DNA of 64,000 nt, taken from the NCBI RefSeq assembly GCF_949628265.1, contig NC_088788.1, positions 36,070,335 through 36,134,334 of the forward strand, read 5' to 3'. Source of the stretch: Cloeon dipterum (taxonomy: Eukaryota; Arthropoda; Insecta; Ephemeroptera; Baetidae). A program made the position numbers and the translations under genes. How positions within the stretch are numbered: position 1 is the first letter of the stretch; every line of letters starts with the position of its first letter. This document shows, piece after piece, positions 44,911-56,027 of this stretch. The notes below the pieces were generated by a model. It was given only the letters and a program-made list of their open reading frames with translations, searched no databases and was not told the origin of the DNA.

Positions 44911-45505
44911 ATGGTCTCCAAGGTATGCAAGAAGCATTATTTAATATTCGGGTAATCAATCTGGACTTTAAATTGCAGTTCGCCGTCGCTCTCTGCGCCC
45001 TCGTGGCCGTCGCTGCCGTTGCCGAGGCTGGATATGTCGCCCACGCTCCCGCTGACTACCACGTAAGCACTATTTTAATATTTTGAAGCAGTCAACATTA
45101 CTAAAATCTGATCTCCAGCACGTTCCCAACTACTCCTTCGAGTACGGAGTTGCTGATGCCCACACCGGCGACAAGAAGAGCCAGTCCGAGACCCGTCACG
45201 GAGACGTGGTCAAGGGACACTACAGCCTGGTCGAGGCTGACGGCACCACCCGCACCGTCCACTACACCGCTGATGCCCACAACGGTTTCAACGCTGAAGT
45301 GACCAAGTCCGGACACGCCATCCACGCCGCCCCCGCCTACCACGCCGCCCCCGTCCACCACGCTGCCCCCATCATCGCCGCCCCCATTGCTCACGGATAC
45401 GCCCACGCTGCCCCCGTGGTCGCCCACCCCCACGGTGCTCCCCTGGCCTTCGCCACCCCTCTGGGATACGGACACGGATTCGCCAAGATCAACCGTGGAT
45501 ACTAA
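44911..45505 (+). CDS. CPR-7, RR-2 cuticle protein
   Basis: Exons 44911-44922 (M-V-S-K), 44979-45062 and 45119-45505; 160 residues. A signal peptide ends near AEAG. The RR-2 domain starts [18 protein letters not shown] and has [32 protein letters not shown] and [12 protein letters not shown]. The tail carries [19 protein letters not shown] and ends FAKINRGY. The [12 protein letters not shown] insert is shared only with CPR-8. It has EADG, like CPR-8 to CPR-10, in place of EPDG. Both introns are 56 nt. A poly(A) signal lies at 45608-45613. Confidence 0.95.
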
Positions 45506-45746
45506 ATTTTGCAGACTGCTTCCTAGCGATAATGTGATCGATCTCCAAGTCATGTCGTTTTACATATTTGAAATTTCATTTCCTACATCATTGTCTTTTC
45601 ATCTGTAAATAAAAATGACCATACATATATAAAAGAACATTAATTATTTTATTACATATATTATCAGATATCTTATTAATAATTCCTTAATCATGACTAG
45701 ATGAATATAATTCCAATAGTATGTTAATTGAACGTTTTCGACAAAT

Positions 45747-46855
45747 TTAACAGGAAACGTAAATTTTCTTCTTCTCTAATTTCGCGCGGTGCACCTTGGG
45801 ATGGAGTAAATTTACCTGTTGATAGGACAAATATACTAACATTTTAATAAGTCTGTGGCACATTGAATTTACCTTTACAATCTGAACGGTGACTTGCTCG
45901 AACTCGTGTGCAAAAGAGGCGACAAACGCGGAGAGCAACAACAGCACCGCGGCCTCCGCAAAGAGATTAACCACCTTTAGCACGTTCAGAGACTCGTCGC
46001 TGATGCTTTTCCTATCCATATAGACTTCATTTGCCACCACAATGACTAATATCATCCAGACTGTGAGCACAAACAAGCAGCACCAGCGCAGGAAGTTTCG
46101 GAAACGAGACACTTTCCGGCCCGTCAGCTCGCCCATGGTGTACGAGAGGCCCACCTTGTTAACAAGAGAAGTTAATCTAATTTTTTTATTTGATTGTTTC
46201 TTCATTTTGATGTAAGCGGAGCAAGAGAAATATATGCTGCTCACTTGAATGAAGTTCAAGCGTAAGTCCCAATTCCGATTAGAAACAACGAAATGGAGAA
46301 GGAAATCCTGTTGAATTGAGCAATGTTAGATTTTGTATACCTGAGCCGTGAGGTAAAACGTGGTTCCTACGCCTCCTAGGATGACAAAAGTATCGTGAAC
46401 AGCCGGGTGGTCAATTCCTCCGTGTGCCCCACATACAGAGCAGATGATACCGGCGATCGCCATCCACGTCGAGAGGCAGCTCACTGATTTTGGGTCAAAG
46501 GTCATCCAGCCTTGCAGTCGCAAATCAGGGTACATGTCGAATGCCTCACTCAAGTAGGATTGACGCATTTTTATTACAAGAATCACTGAAATAATGTTTA
46601 ATTAATATCACTATTAAATAATTAAAAAATAACTAACTAAGCGTCGACGAAACCGTCAAGAAGAGCGTCGATAAAAACAAATTCGGGATGAATTTATCGG
46701 CTGGCGTCGACGGCACATGGCTCTCCCAATAGCTGCAAAAGAGTCAATTGTTCATAATTGCCCTAATTACCAACGAACTGTCACCAGAGGAGGCACGAAA
46801 TGGGATAAATAGTGGCTGTCATCACCGTAACCTTTGACGCTTTGAACAGTTCCAT
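45747..46855 (-). CDS. Multi-span membrane protein, possible gustatory receptor relative
   Basis: Six exons with GT/AG borders and continuous phase: 46785-46855, 46638-46732, 46341-46585, 46245-46307, 45873-46154, 45747-45815; 274 residues. Hydrophobic segments include NLFLSTLFLTVSSTLMILVI, a Cys-rich one at WMAIAGIICSVCG, FVILGGVGTTFYLTA, FLRWCCLFVLTVWMILVIVV and AAVLLLLSAFVASF, so about five membrane spans. Size, short introns and loop character suggest an insect chemoreceptor, but it is shorter than usual (370-400), and the gustatory TYxxxxxQF ending is absent; it ends in a basic KLEKKKIYVSC. It could be a truncated receptor or an unrelated membrane protein. The border at 46154 is the least certain, and the 90-nt intron before it is in frame and stop-free. 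It lies between CPR-7 and CPR-8 on the opposite strand. Confidence 0.5.
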
Positions 46856-47454
46856 TGCTGTGCAATTTAAAACTGCGACTGAAAACTGCTCAGGCGGCGA
46901 TGACTCTTAAGAGCGAGAAACAAAATAAGGATGTGGTTTCCTCTCGCGGCGGCAGTCTCACTCAAAATAAAGAGGAGAGACGCCGACGCCGTTATCATCT
47001 CAACTAGTCTGTGTACATACAAATATACACACAACACAATGTCGCAACGCAATTATTACTAATTCTTTCAAGGACGACTGACAAATAAAAATTATTTCTG
47101 CTTCTCTCTTCGTTGTTATCAGTTGCCTGCTATAAATTGAACATCTACACTAGCTGAATAGCAGCTTCTAAGATTATCTTTGTTTTCACAGCAAATACAT
47201 CAATAATGTTTCAATTTCAACTGCTACTACGATGACAATTAATTAGCAGCGCTAACTAAGACAGGGAGTGTTTCTCAACACGCGCCGCCTTTTACCGGAA
47301 TATTAAATCAAGCATGCGAGAAATATGTAGAAACGTGCGGCATTGTTAATCTCGCACAAGAAGTAGGAATGCAATCTGACTAGAAAAGTGTGCCGGCAGC
47401 ATGCACGTTGGATAACACCGATATAGGTGCACTTGAATTGCAAACACACACATT

Positions 47455-47557
47455 CGGAAGTGTTCCGCCGCCGTAACAGCCCCACCCGCCGACGGTCAGT
47501 AGCATATGTACCTGACTTACTATATAAGTAGCGAATGGCCAGCAGGAAAATATCAGT
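47455..47557 (+). promoter_or_regulatory. CPR-8 promoter: dyad element, TATA, initiator
   Basis: CGGAAGTGTTCCG at 47455-47467 (arms CGGAA/TTCCG around GTG), TATATAAG at 47521-47528 and initiator TCAGT at 47553-47557. The ATG follows at 47590. Confidence 0.8.
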
Positions 47558-47589
47558 CACTCAGCTGAACTAGAACAACAATCATCAAC

Positions 47590-48196
47590 ATGGTCTCCAT
47601 CAAGGTATTTAAATACCTGTTTTTTTACAAAATGATCAATTTTAAAAATGTTTTTTTCTAAATATAGCTTATTGTCGCCCTGTGCGCTTTCGCCGCCGTC
47701 ACCCAGGCTGGATATGTTGCCCACGCCCCCGCTGACTACCACGTAAGTTCAAGCACCTAAATTCAAATACTTTTTATTTTATTATAATTCGATATTTAAT
47801 CCACAGTCTGTGCCCAATTACTCGTTCGAGTACGGCGTTGCCGATGCGCACACCGGCGACAAGAAGAGCCAGTCCGAGACCCGTCACGGAGACGTCGTCA
47901 AGGGACACTACAGCCTGGTCGAGGCTGACGGCACCACCCGCACCGTCCACTACACCGCTGATGCCCACAACGGTTTCAACGCCCATGTGACCAAGTCCGG
48001 ACACGCCGTCCACGCCGCCGCCCCCGCCTACCACGCCGCCCCTGTCCACCACGCTGCCCCCATCATCGCCGCCCCCATTGCTCACGGATACGCTCACGCC
48101 GCCCCCGTCGTCGCCCACCCCCACGGTGCTCCCCTGGCCTTCGCCACCCCTCTGGGATACGGACACGGATTCGCCAAGATCAACCGTGGATACTAA
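47590..48196 (+). CDS. CPR-8, RR-2 cuticle protein, first array member
   Basis: Exons 47590-47604 (M-V-S-I-K), 47668-47742 and 47807-48196; 159 residues. The signal peptide ends near VTQAG. The RR-2 domain begins [18 protein letters not shown], then [25 protein letters not shown] and [12 protein letters not shown]. It keeps the [12 protein letters not shown] insert shared with CPR-7 and has [10 protein letters not shown] once, so it bridges CPR-7 and the other array genes. Exon 1 codes I where CPR-9 to CPR-12 have V, and exon 2 has T in place of A. A poly(A) signal lies at 48257-48262. Confidence 0.95.
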
Positions 48197-48262
48197 ATTT
48201 CCAAAACCATTCCTCGTGTTTTGCGAACGATCTCCAGTCAATGTCATTCATTTGTAAATAAA

Positions 48263-49954
48263 AATCACCAATACCAGAAATATTCAGTTTTTCCTTAACC
48301 CATCGATCGTCATCACCTGATCCCTGAATACCATTTGTCGGGTTTATTTGAGAAGTCTTTTCTTAACCTACTAGGTTCTCTCACGTGATCCTTTTTACAA
48401 TAATATTGACTTCATTACTTGCTTCTGTAAGCACATTCATAAGTCAAAACTTACCCTCATCAGAGGAGCATCTGCAATCTCCTCTTTCATAGCTGCCTCT
48501 ACTTTTTCACAATCTCAGCTTAAATTGATCTTCTGTTAAATCTAAACTTAATGCGCGATCATTCCCATAGGCTCCTCTTCAGTTTCCGCACACTGAAACA
48601 TCCTTGTCTTGCATTTTAGTGATTAAATGATTTGTTTCTATTCTACACAAAAATATCGAAAAATATTAACTTTACCCTATTTGATAGAAAGGTTTTCATT
48701 GAGCTATTGTCAACATAGTTTGTGGAAAATCCAACAAATGTATTTTTCGCATTACAGAAAGAGCAAACAACTGAGAAAAGCTTCTACGCACAGAGGAAAA
48801 TAAATTGGACTCGAATTAGTTTTCAGCTACATATAATATAAGAAATATCATTGTAAAAACGGTAAAAACTATTCTCCGCTGTAAAAGGAAGAAAACATCC
48901 GCTATGACATTCCTGTATTCTTTCTGACACTAACAACCCTAACAACTGAGTTTAAAATGCGTCATGTGTCATGTACATTAAAATAAATATGCAATTAATT
49001 TTCTAACTTTGTTCAAAAATACCTTTTTGACAGGGAATTTACCTTCATTAATTGTTACCATTAGCTTGTTTCATTAAAAATATTTTGAAAATGGTTTTAT
49101 ATATGAAAACGCCTGCGACATCATTTCATTCCTCTATATCGAAAAGGCATCACTGAATTTTCACCTTTTTAAGTTTTTAATTTGACATATCGTTTTCAAT
49201 TATACGTGTTTGCGCGGACCAGATAACTGTTTGTAACATGAAATAAAGAGGAATCTGTTTAAAAATTACGCGTAATGTATTCAGAAGCGCAAAGAAACAT
49301 TATATTTAAGACAAATGAAAGGTCCAATTTATAAATTATATTTTATGTACAAGAAAGTTATCTCGCGTGCGTCATTTATTATGAGGCATAAAATTGTTAT
49401 GAAATTTATATAAATCACTGTGCATGTTCCTATAAAAGTATTAAATAAAAAAACATATATATTTGCCATTTCCAGTACATTTGCTCGCATTTTTGCAATT
49501 CCTTAATTGTTTGAATTGTTATATATATATTATGTTCTTTAAATTCTTTATTTATTTTATTGCTCTTTATTAGCTTATTTTGTCTCTCGCGCTGCCGTGC
49601 CCGGCTTTATGTTGCTGCGAGAATGAACGGCCACAGGAGCACCGGCCCATTACTCCACTAGAAGTTTACTGGACGTGTACTTTCAACACAAACATTTTCT
49701 TTTCTAAAAAAATCAAAGGATTGTTTTCCAGATAATTTAGCAAGCCGTTACTGCACAAGATTTATAAATATAGCACGACATCTAAGAAGAAAAAAGTAAT
49801 TCTTCAGATAAAAATAGGAACATTTTCCCAAATTGTAACCTATTTAAATTTCACAGTACATTAAGTCTGTCTGGGGAGATTTAAAAATAAAGAAACGTGT
49901 AGCACCTTTTAGCAGAATATTAAATCAAGCATGCAAGAAATATGTAGAAACACG
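48263..49954. other. Spacer after CPR-8
   Basis: 1.7 kb, very AT-rich. It shows little similarity to the spacers of the later units apart from the promoter-proximal part starting near 49910, so it is either older or was replaced. No coding sequence was seen. Confidence 0.5.
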
Positions 49955-50034
49955 CAGCATTGTTAATCTCGCACAAGAGAGGCTGGAATGCATGCGGGTA
50001 CAGGCGGTAAGTGTGCTTGGATTGCAAAGACATT

Positions 50035-50137
50035 CGGAAGTGTTCCGCCGCCGCAGCAGCCCCACCCTGCAGCGTTCACTGGAATACGTAACTGACTTAC
50101 TATAAAAGTGGCTGATCGCCAGCAGGAAAATATCAGT
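50035..50137 (+). promoter_or_regulatory. CPR-9 promoter: dyad element, TATA, initiator
   Basis: CGGAAGTGTTCCG at 50035-50047, TATAAAAG at 50101-50108 and TCAGT at 50133-50137. The ATG is at 50164. Confidence 0.8.
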
Positions 50138-50163
50138 CACTCAACAGGACTAGTACAACAATC

Positions 50164-50757
50164 ATGGTCTCCGTCAAGGTACTTTAATACCTGATTTTTC
50201 TAAAAAAATATCATTTTTAAACATTGTTTTTTCCTTAATAGCTCATTGTCGCCCTGTGCGCTTTCGCCGCCGTCGCCCAGGCTGGATACGTTGCCCACGC
50301 CCCCGCTGACTACCACGTATGTTCAAGCACCCAAAACCAAAGTCCTAATATTTACTATAATTCGATATTTAATCCACAGTCTGTGCCCAACTACTCGTTC
50401 GAGTACGGCGTTGCCGATGCGCACACCGGCGACAAGAAGAGCCAGTCCGAGACCCGTCACGGAGACGTCGTCAAGGGACACTACAGCCTGGTCGAGGCTG
50501 ACGGCACCACCCGCACCGTCCACTACACCGCTGATGCCCACAACGGTTTCAACGCCCATGTGACCAAGTCCGGACACGCCGTCCACGCCGCCGCCCCCGC
50601 TTACCACGCCGCTGCTCCCGCGTACCACGCCGCCCCCATTGCTCACGGATACGCTCACGCCGCCCCCGTCGTCGCTCACCCCCACGGTGCTCCTCTGGCC
50701 TTCGCCACCCCTCTGGGATACGGACACGGATTCGCCAAGATCAACCGTGGATACTAA
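50164..50757 (+). CDS. CPR-9, RR-2 cuticle protein
   Basis: Exons 50164-50178 (M-V-S-V-K), 50242-50316 and 50380-50757; 155 residues. The signal peptide ends near AQAG. The RR-2 domain begins [18 protein letters not shown] and has [24 protein letters not shown] and [12 protein letters not shown]. The tail has AAAPAYHAA twice and ends FAKINRGY. Its protein is identical to CPR-10 across all three exons; the DNA differs only at silent sites. The donor after exon 2 is GTATGT, whereas the others have GTAAGT. A poly(A) signal lies at 50819-50824. Confidence 0.95.
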
Positions 50758-50824
50758 ATTTCCAAAACCAATCCCTCGTGTTTTGCGATCGATCTCCAGT
50801 CAATGTCATTCATTTGTAAATAAA

Positions 50825-52515
50825 AATCACCATACAAGAAAAATTCCATTTTTATTTTGAAATTGTTAACCATTTTTTTATTCTTGCATTATCCAATGCT
50901 CTACTCAGCTTAAGAACTTAAAATACATACCAGTCTTCTGAAGAATCTCTATTTAATATAATTTTATAGTTAAGAATCCCTGAGTAATAAATAATTAAGA
51001 ATCGTGAATGCTAAATTTTATTATTTTATTAGATTGAAAGATCTAAATAGAAATTCCGTAAATTTCCCACGAAGCGTACACATGTCGTAGAAATTTCTTT
51101 ATATTTTCGTCTTTTCCTGCGATCAGCAGTGTTTTTACATTAAACTATTTTTTTAAAAAAAGGCCGCAAGTCGTTTGTGAAGAAAATAACTAATACGACA
51201 TCACAATGTATATATTTATAACTAAAAACTATGATAAATCTATGAAGATGTGTCTCCATTTATCAATTTCTTGACGAAAATAAAGAAGGAAAATGCAAAA
51301 AAAAGAGTGATATGTTTAAGAAGGTTCTCTCCTCGATAACTGTCAAAATACTTGCATGTGTATGAAAAAATAAGGTAAAATGCAAGAGCATCAAAGATAG
51401 GGCAACACTTCTGCGGTAAAAAAGAATAACAGCTCAAATTCCAGGAGAGGAAGTCCTGCTCTAAGCGCGCAAGGCATAAAAATAATCTCGATCAAAACTT
51501 GCAATTAGAACTATTATTTGCATCTTGCAGAGGGATGGAAAATCACTGCCATCGAAGTTCTAGAGCGTCTGACATTTCAATCGGGGGTGTGCATTGCCAG
51601 TGAAAGTGATACGATAAATTAAAAATATTTTCACAATTCAAATCTCGCAAATTTTATTTGACAAATAATAAATTTACTCTATTAATAATAACGTTTCAAT
51701 AGCCGTCAAATGTAAGCTTTTCTGATTTTAATAGATTCATGAATTTGGCATTCTTCTTAATGTAGTATTATAAATAGTTTGTGTGGTGAAAGCGCTATAT
51801 TAAATTATTTTTTCCTTATCAAAAGGCGAAACTATTTTTATTTCATCTGCTTTTTTAAATTTAACTCCTTTCTTTAGGATTTATAGGGATATAAATGCAG
51901 CTAGAAAATTATGGGCGATGCTTTCAGCTCTTTTAGCAAATAAATAATAAACGCATGAAAGATAAAAAAATCAAATTTGGGAGATTGACCACATGCTTGA
52001 AGTTTAAAAATAACATTGGACGGTGTGAAAATGCCAGTTCATCCTGGTGGCTGGAAATTGCGTATGGCTCAACAGCCAAGCTCAAAATTTGAGTTTGTTG
52101 AGCGATGCGCAATTCCACCGCCACAAAAGAAAAATTAGTTGAATAAAATATATTTAAAACTCAAACAGCACATTTTCATAAACATTGTTTATAATTTTTT
52201 GTTATCTATATCTCAGCGGGCGTAAGTGCTAGGAAAAAAGGGTGCAGTTAAAAATTTTGGTGGCTATCCATTTTTTTTTTTTATAAATCCTACGCTTAAC
52301 TTTTCTTCCGCAAATAAAAATGTCCTGAGATAGCCAAAATCAAGCTTGTTTATTCATAACAATAAAACCCTGACTCAATTTAACCATTGCTGCAGGCTAT
52401 ACATTTTCCAAAAAAGTACCTCATCTTAAAGAAATATAAATATTTAAGGTGTAACAAAAATTTACACATAAATCTTTCTTCTTGCCGAGCCTATTAGAAA
52501 CTTGTTTCAATGTTA
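50825..52515. other. Spacer after CPR-9, alignable with later spacers
   Basis: Shares ordered blocks with 54240-55150 and 56100-57840 (see the array entry). No protein-coding signal was seen. Confidence 0.6.
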
Positions 52516-52577
52516 ATCTCGCACAAGAGAAGGTGGAATGCAATCGGACCAAAGTGTGCCGATCTTGCAAAGACATT

Positions 52578-52677
52578 CGGAAGTGTTCCGCCACCGCACC
52601 AGCCCCACCCTGCGTTCACTGGAATACGTAACTGACTTACTATAAAAGTGGCTGATCGCCAGCAGGAAAATATCAGT
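52578..52677 (+). promoter_or_regulatory. CPR-10 promoter: dyad element, TATA, initiator
   Basis: CGGAAGTGTTCCG at 52578-52590, TATAAAAG at 52641-52648 and TCAGT at 52673-52677. The ATG is at 52704. Confidence 0.8.
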
Positions 52678-52703
52678 CACTCAACAGGACTAGTACAACA
52701 ATC

Positions 52704-53304
52704 ATGGTCTCCGTCAAGGTACTTTAATACCTGATTTTTTTTAAACAAAAGTTCATTTTTAAACATTGTTTTTTCCTTAATAGCTCATTGTCGCCCTGTG
52801 CGCTTTTGCCGCCGTCGCCCAGGCTGGATACGTTGCCCACGCCCCCGCTGACTACCACGTAAGTTCAAGAACTTAAATCCAAATATTTTTTATTTAAATT
52901 TTTATAATTCGATATTTAATCCACAGTCTGTGCCCAACTACTCGTTCGAGTACGGCGTTGCCGATGCCCACACCGGCGACAAGAAGAGCCAGTCCGAGAC
53001 CCGTCACGGAGACGTCGTCAAGGGACACTACAGCCTGGTCGAGGCTGACGGCACCACCCGCACCGTCCACTACACCGCTGATGCCCACAACGGTTTCAAC
53101 GCCCATGTGACCAAGTCCGGACACGCCGTCCACGCCGCCGCCCCCGCCTACCACGCCGCTGCTCCCGCGTACCACGCCGCCCCCATTGCTCACGGATACG
53201 CTCACGCCGCCCCCGTCGTCGCTCACCCCCATGGTGCTCCTCTGGCCTTCGCCACCCCTCTGGGATACGGACACGGATTCGCCAAGATCAACCGTGGATA
53301 CTAA
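52704..53304 (+). CDS. CPR-10, RR-2 cuticle protein (identical product to CPR-9)
   Basis: Exons 52704-52718, 52784-52858 and 52927-53304; 155 residues, the same protein as CPR-9. Its introns, however, are closest to those of CPR-11: intron 1 and intron 2 are nearly identical between CPR-10 and CPR-11, with only a few base differences. Exon and intron affinities thus point to different neighbours. A poly(A) signal lies at 53366-53371. Confidence 0.95.
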
Positions 53305-53371
53305 ATTTCCAAAACCAATCCCTCGTGTTTTGTGAACGATCTCCAGTCTATGTCATTCATTTGTAAATAAA

Positions 53372-55156
53372 AATCACCAAAATACCAGATAAATTCCATT
53401 TTTCTTTTGAATTGTTAACCGATTTGTTTGTTTTTGCATTATCCGGTGGTTTTTATTGTGACTGCTTGGGCCTTGGTGTGTGTGAAAGAAATCCACCTGA
53501 ACCTAGCGCCAGCTCTTACTTTATCATTAATATAGCACGACACCATTTGAGCGAGCACGGTGTGCGTAACGTCCAGCTCAAACATTTGAGGTAAAGAAAT
53601 ATTAAAAAAAAACTACTTGCTGAGGGGAATTGGTTTGCGCGTTAACCTGGCATTCATTAATTTACACGTAATTTGAAATTTTATATATCTATTGCAGTAA
53701 TCACTTCCACTCTGCGTGTATCGCGGGAATTCAGTCGTAAAACTGTGTGCGCGTCACCAGTTTGATTTATTTGAATCCTTAAGGTGTGGGAAAATTTGTT
53801 GTAAAATTATTCTTGGGTTATATAATATTTTGATAGATAAATTATTTATTATCTACGCAAAATCAAATTATAATTTGTTAAATATAATTAATCCATCATA
53901 AAATACTTTTAATATTGATATTATTTATGTTATATTTTTATGTTACTTATATTTGTAATCTTTGTAACAATTCAACTCTCACATATGAATGCATCAGAAA
54001 AATTTAATGTTAAATTCATTACTGCTCAAACAACCCCCAACTATATATAGACTTATTCAGAAATAAAAAGACTAATTAGTCTTTTAAAGAATATCAAACC
54101 TATCTTAGTTTAATTTATTTTTATAAACAGAAACCAATGAATAATACAAATAGAAAATAATAATGTTATATAATAATTAAAATTGTGAATGAATAGGTAA
54201 AATAAAGTAAAATTGAGGACTTCATTGGTTTTCTGTTATATTAATAAATTAAGTATGGTAAAAGTCTTTTTATGAAATATAAATATTCCGTAAATTTCCT
54301 ATGAAACGCTCCCTTATCGTAGTAAAATTGCTCTTTATTTTCATATTTTGCTGTGACCAGTGTTTTTACACTTTGACTATTAAAAAAAATGTCACTAAAG
54401 TCGTTTACAAAGAAAATAACCATTATGACATCACCGACATCAGAATATGTACGTCGTGAAATAAAAACTATAATAAATCTATGAAGATGTCTTATTTTTT
54501 GCAAATTCTTGACCAAAATCGGAAAAAGAATGCCAAAAACTACAAGTGAATATATGTTTTAAGTAGTGAAAACAGCCATTCAAATTGCTTTCATACGACA
54601 AAATAAGGTAAAATGCAAGCATTAAAGAGAGCTACACTTCTATAGTAATTAAGAAATTAACAAGTTCAAGTCTCTGTCCAGGAGAGGAAGTTCAGTCCAA
54701 AGCAAGCATAAAAAAATGTCAATCAAAACTTCCAAGTAGTCGAGAGATGGGAACTTTGTATCAAAGTTCTTACTAGCGTCTGGCACTTCAATCTGGGGTG
54801 TATGTTGTAAGAGAAAGCGATACGTAAATTTTAAATATTTTCCCAATTGAAATGTGAGGACTTTCAAATTTTTACTCGACAAAAAACAATTAATTTATAG
54901 TTACAACATTTTAATATCAGTTAATGCAAGCATTTCTGATTTTAATAGATTAAAGTATTCTGCATTTCCGTTAATGTAGTATTATAAATAGTATCTATAT
55001 GTATGTGCTACATTCTATTAGTTTTAAGATTAGCCGCTTGCCGCATACCTTTACTCTTTTACTTAAACACCTCATCTTACAATTAATATAATATAAATAT
55101 TTTCGGTATAACAAAGATATGTACATACATCGCACCTATTAGAAACCTCTTTGATT
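53372..55156. other. Spacer after CPR-10
   Basis: The part from about 54240 aligns with the CPR-9 and CPR-11 spacers. The first part (about 53440-54230) seems unique and is extremely AT-rich toward its end. No coding sequence was seen. Confidence 0.5.
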
Positions 55157-55230
55157 GTTAATCCCGCACAAGAGAAGGTGGAATGCAATCGGACCAGAAG
55201 TGTGCCGCCAGTATCTTGCAAACACACATT

Positions 55231-55332
55231 CGGAAGTGTTCCGCCACCGCACCAGCCCCACCCTGCACGTTCACTGGAATACGTAACTGACTTACTATAA
55301 AAGTGGCTGATCGCCAGCAGGAAAATATCAGT
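55231..55332 (+). promoter_or_regulatory. CPR-11 promoter: dyad element, TATA, initiator
   Basis: CGGAAGTGTTCCG at 55231-55243, TATAAAAG at 55296-55303 and TCAGT at 55328-55332. The ATG is at 55359. Confidence 0.8.
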
Positions 55333-55358
55333 CACTCAACAGGACTAGTACAACAATC

Positions 55359-55960
55359 ATGGTCTCCGTCAAGGTACTTTAATACCTGATTTTTTTTTAA
55401 ACAAAAGTTCATTTTTAAACATTGTTTTTTCCTTAATAGCTCATTGTCGCCCTGTGCGCTTTTGCCGCCGTCGCCCAGGCTGGATACGTTGCCCACGCCC
55501 CCGCTGACTACCACGTAAGTTCATGAACTTAAATCCAAATATTTTTTATTTAAATTTTTATAATTCGATATTTAATCCACAGTCTGTGCCCAACTACTCT
55601 TTCGAGTACGGCGTTGCCGATGCCCACACCGGCGACAAGAAGAGCCAGTCCGAGACCCGTCACGGAGACGTCGTCAAGGGACACTACAGTCTGGTGGAGC
55701 CCGACGGCACCACCCGCACCGTCCACTACACCGCTGATGCCCACAACGGTTTCAACGCCCACGTGACCAAGTCCGGACACGCCGTCCACGCCGCCGCCCC
55801 CGCTTACCACGCCGCTGCTCCCGCGTACCACGCCGCCCCCATTGCTCACGGATACGCTCACGCCGCCCCCGTCGTCGCTCACCCCCACGGTGCTCCTCTG
55901 GCCTTCGCCACCCCTCTGGGATACGGACACGGATTCGCCAAGATCAACCGTGGATACTAA
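55359..55960 (+). CDS. CPR-11, RR-2 cuticle protein
   Basis: Exons 55359-55373, 55440-55514 and 55583-55960; 155 residues. It differs from CPR-9 and CPR-10 by one residue: EPDG in place of EADG in the RR-2 core. The DNA around that change (GGTGGAGCCCGACGG) is the version used by CPR-12 and by the - strand genes CPR-5 and CPR-13, while the flanks match CPR-10. This is a short conversion-like tract. A poly(A) signal lies at 56022-56027. Confidence 0.95.
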
Positions 55961-56027
55961 ATTTCCAAAACCAATCCCTCGTGTTTTGCGATCGATCTCC
56001 AGTCAATGTCATTCATTTGTAAATAAA

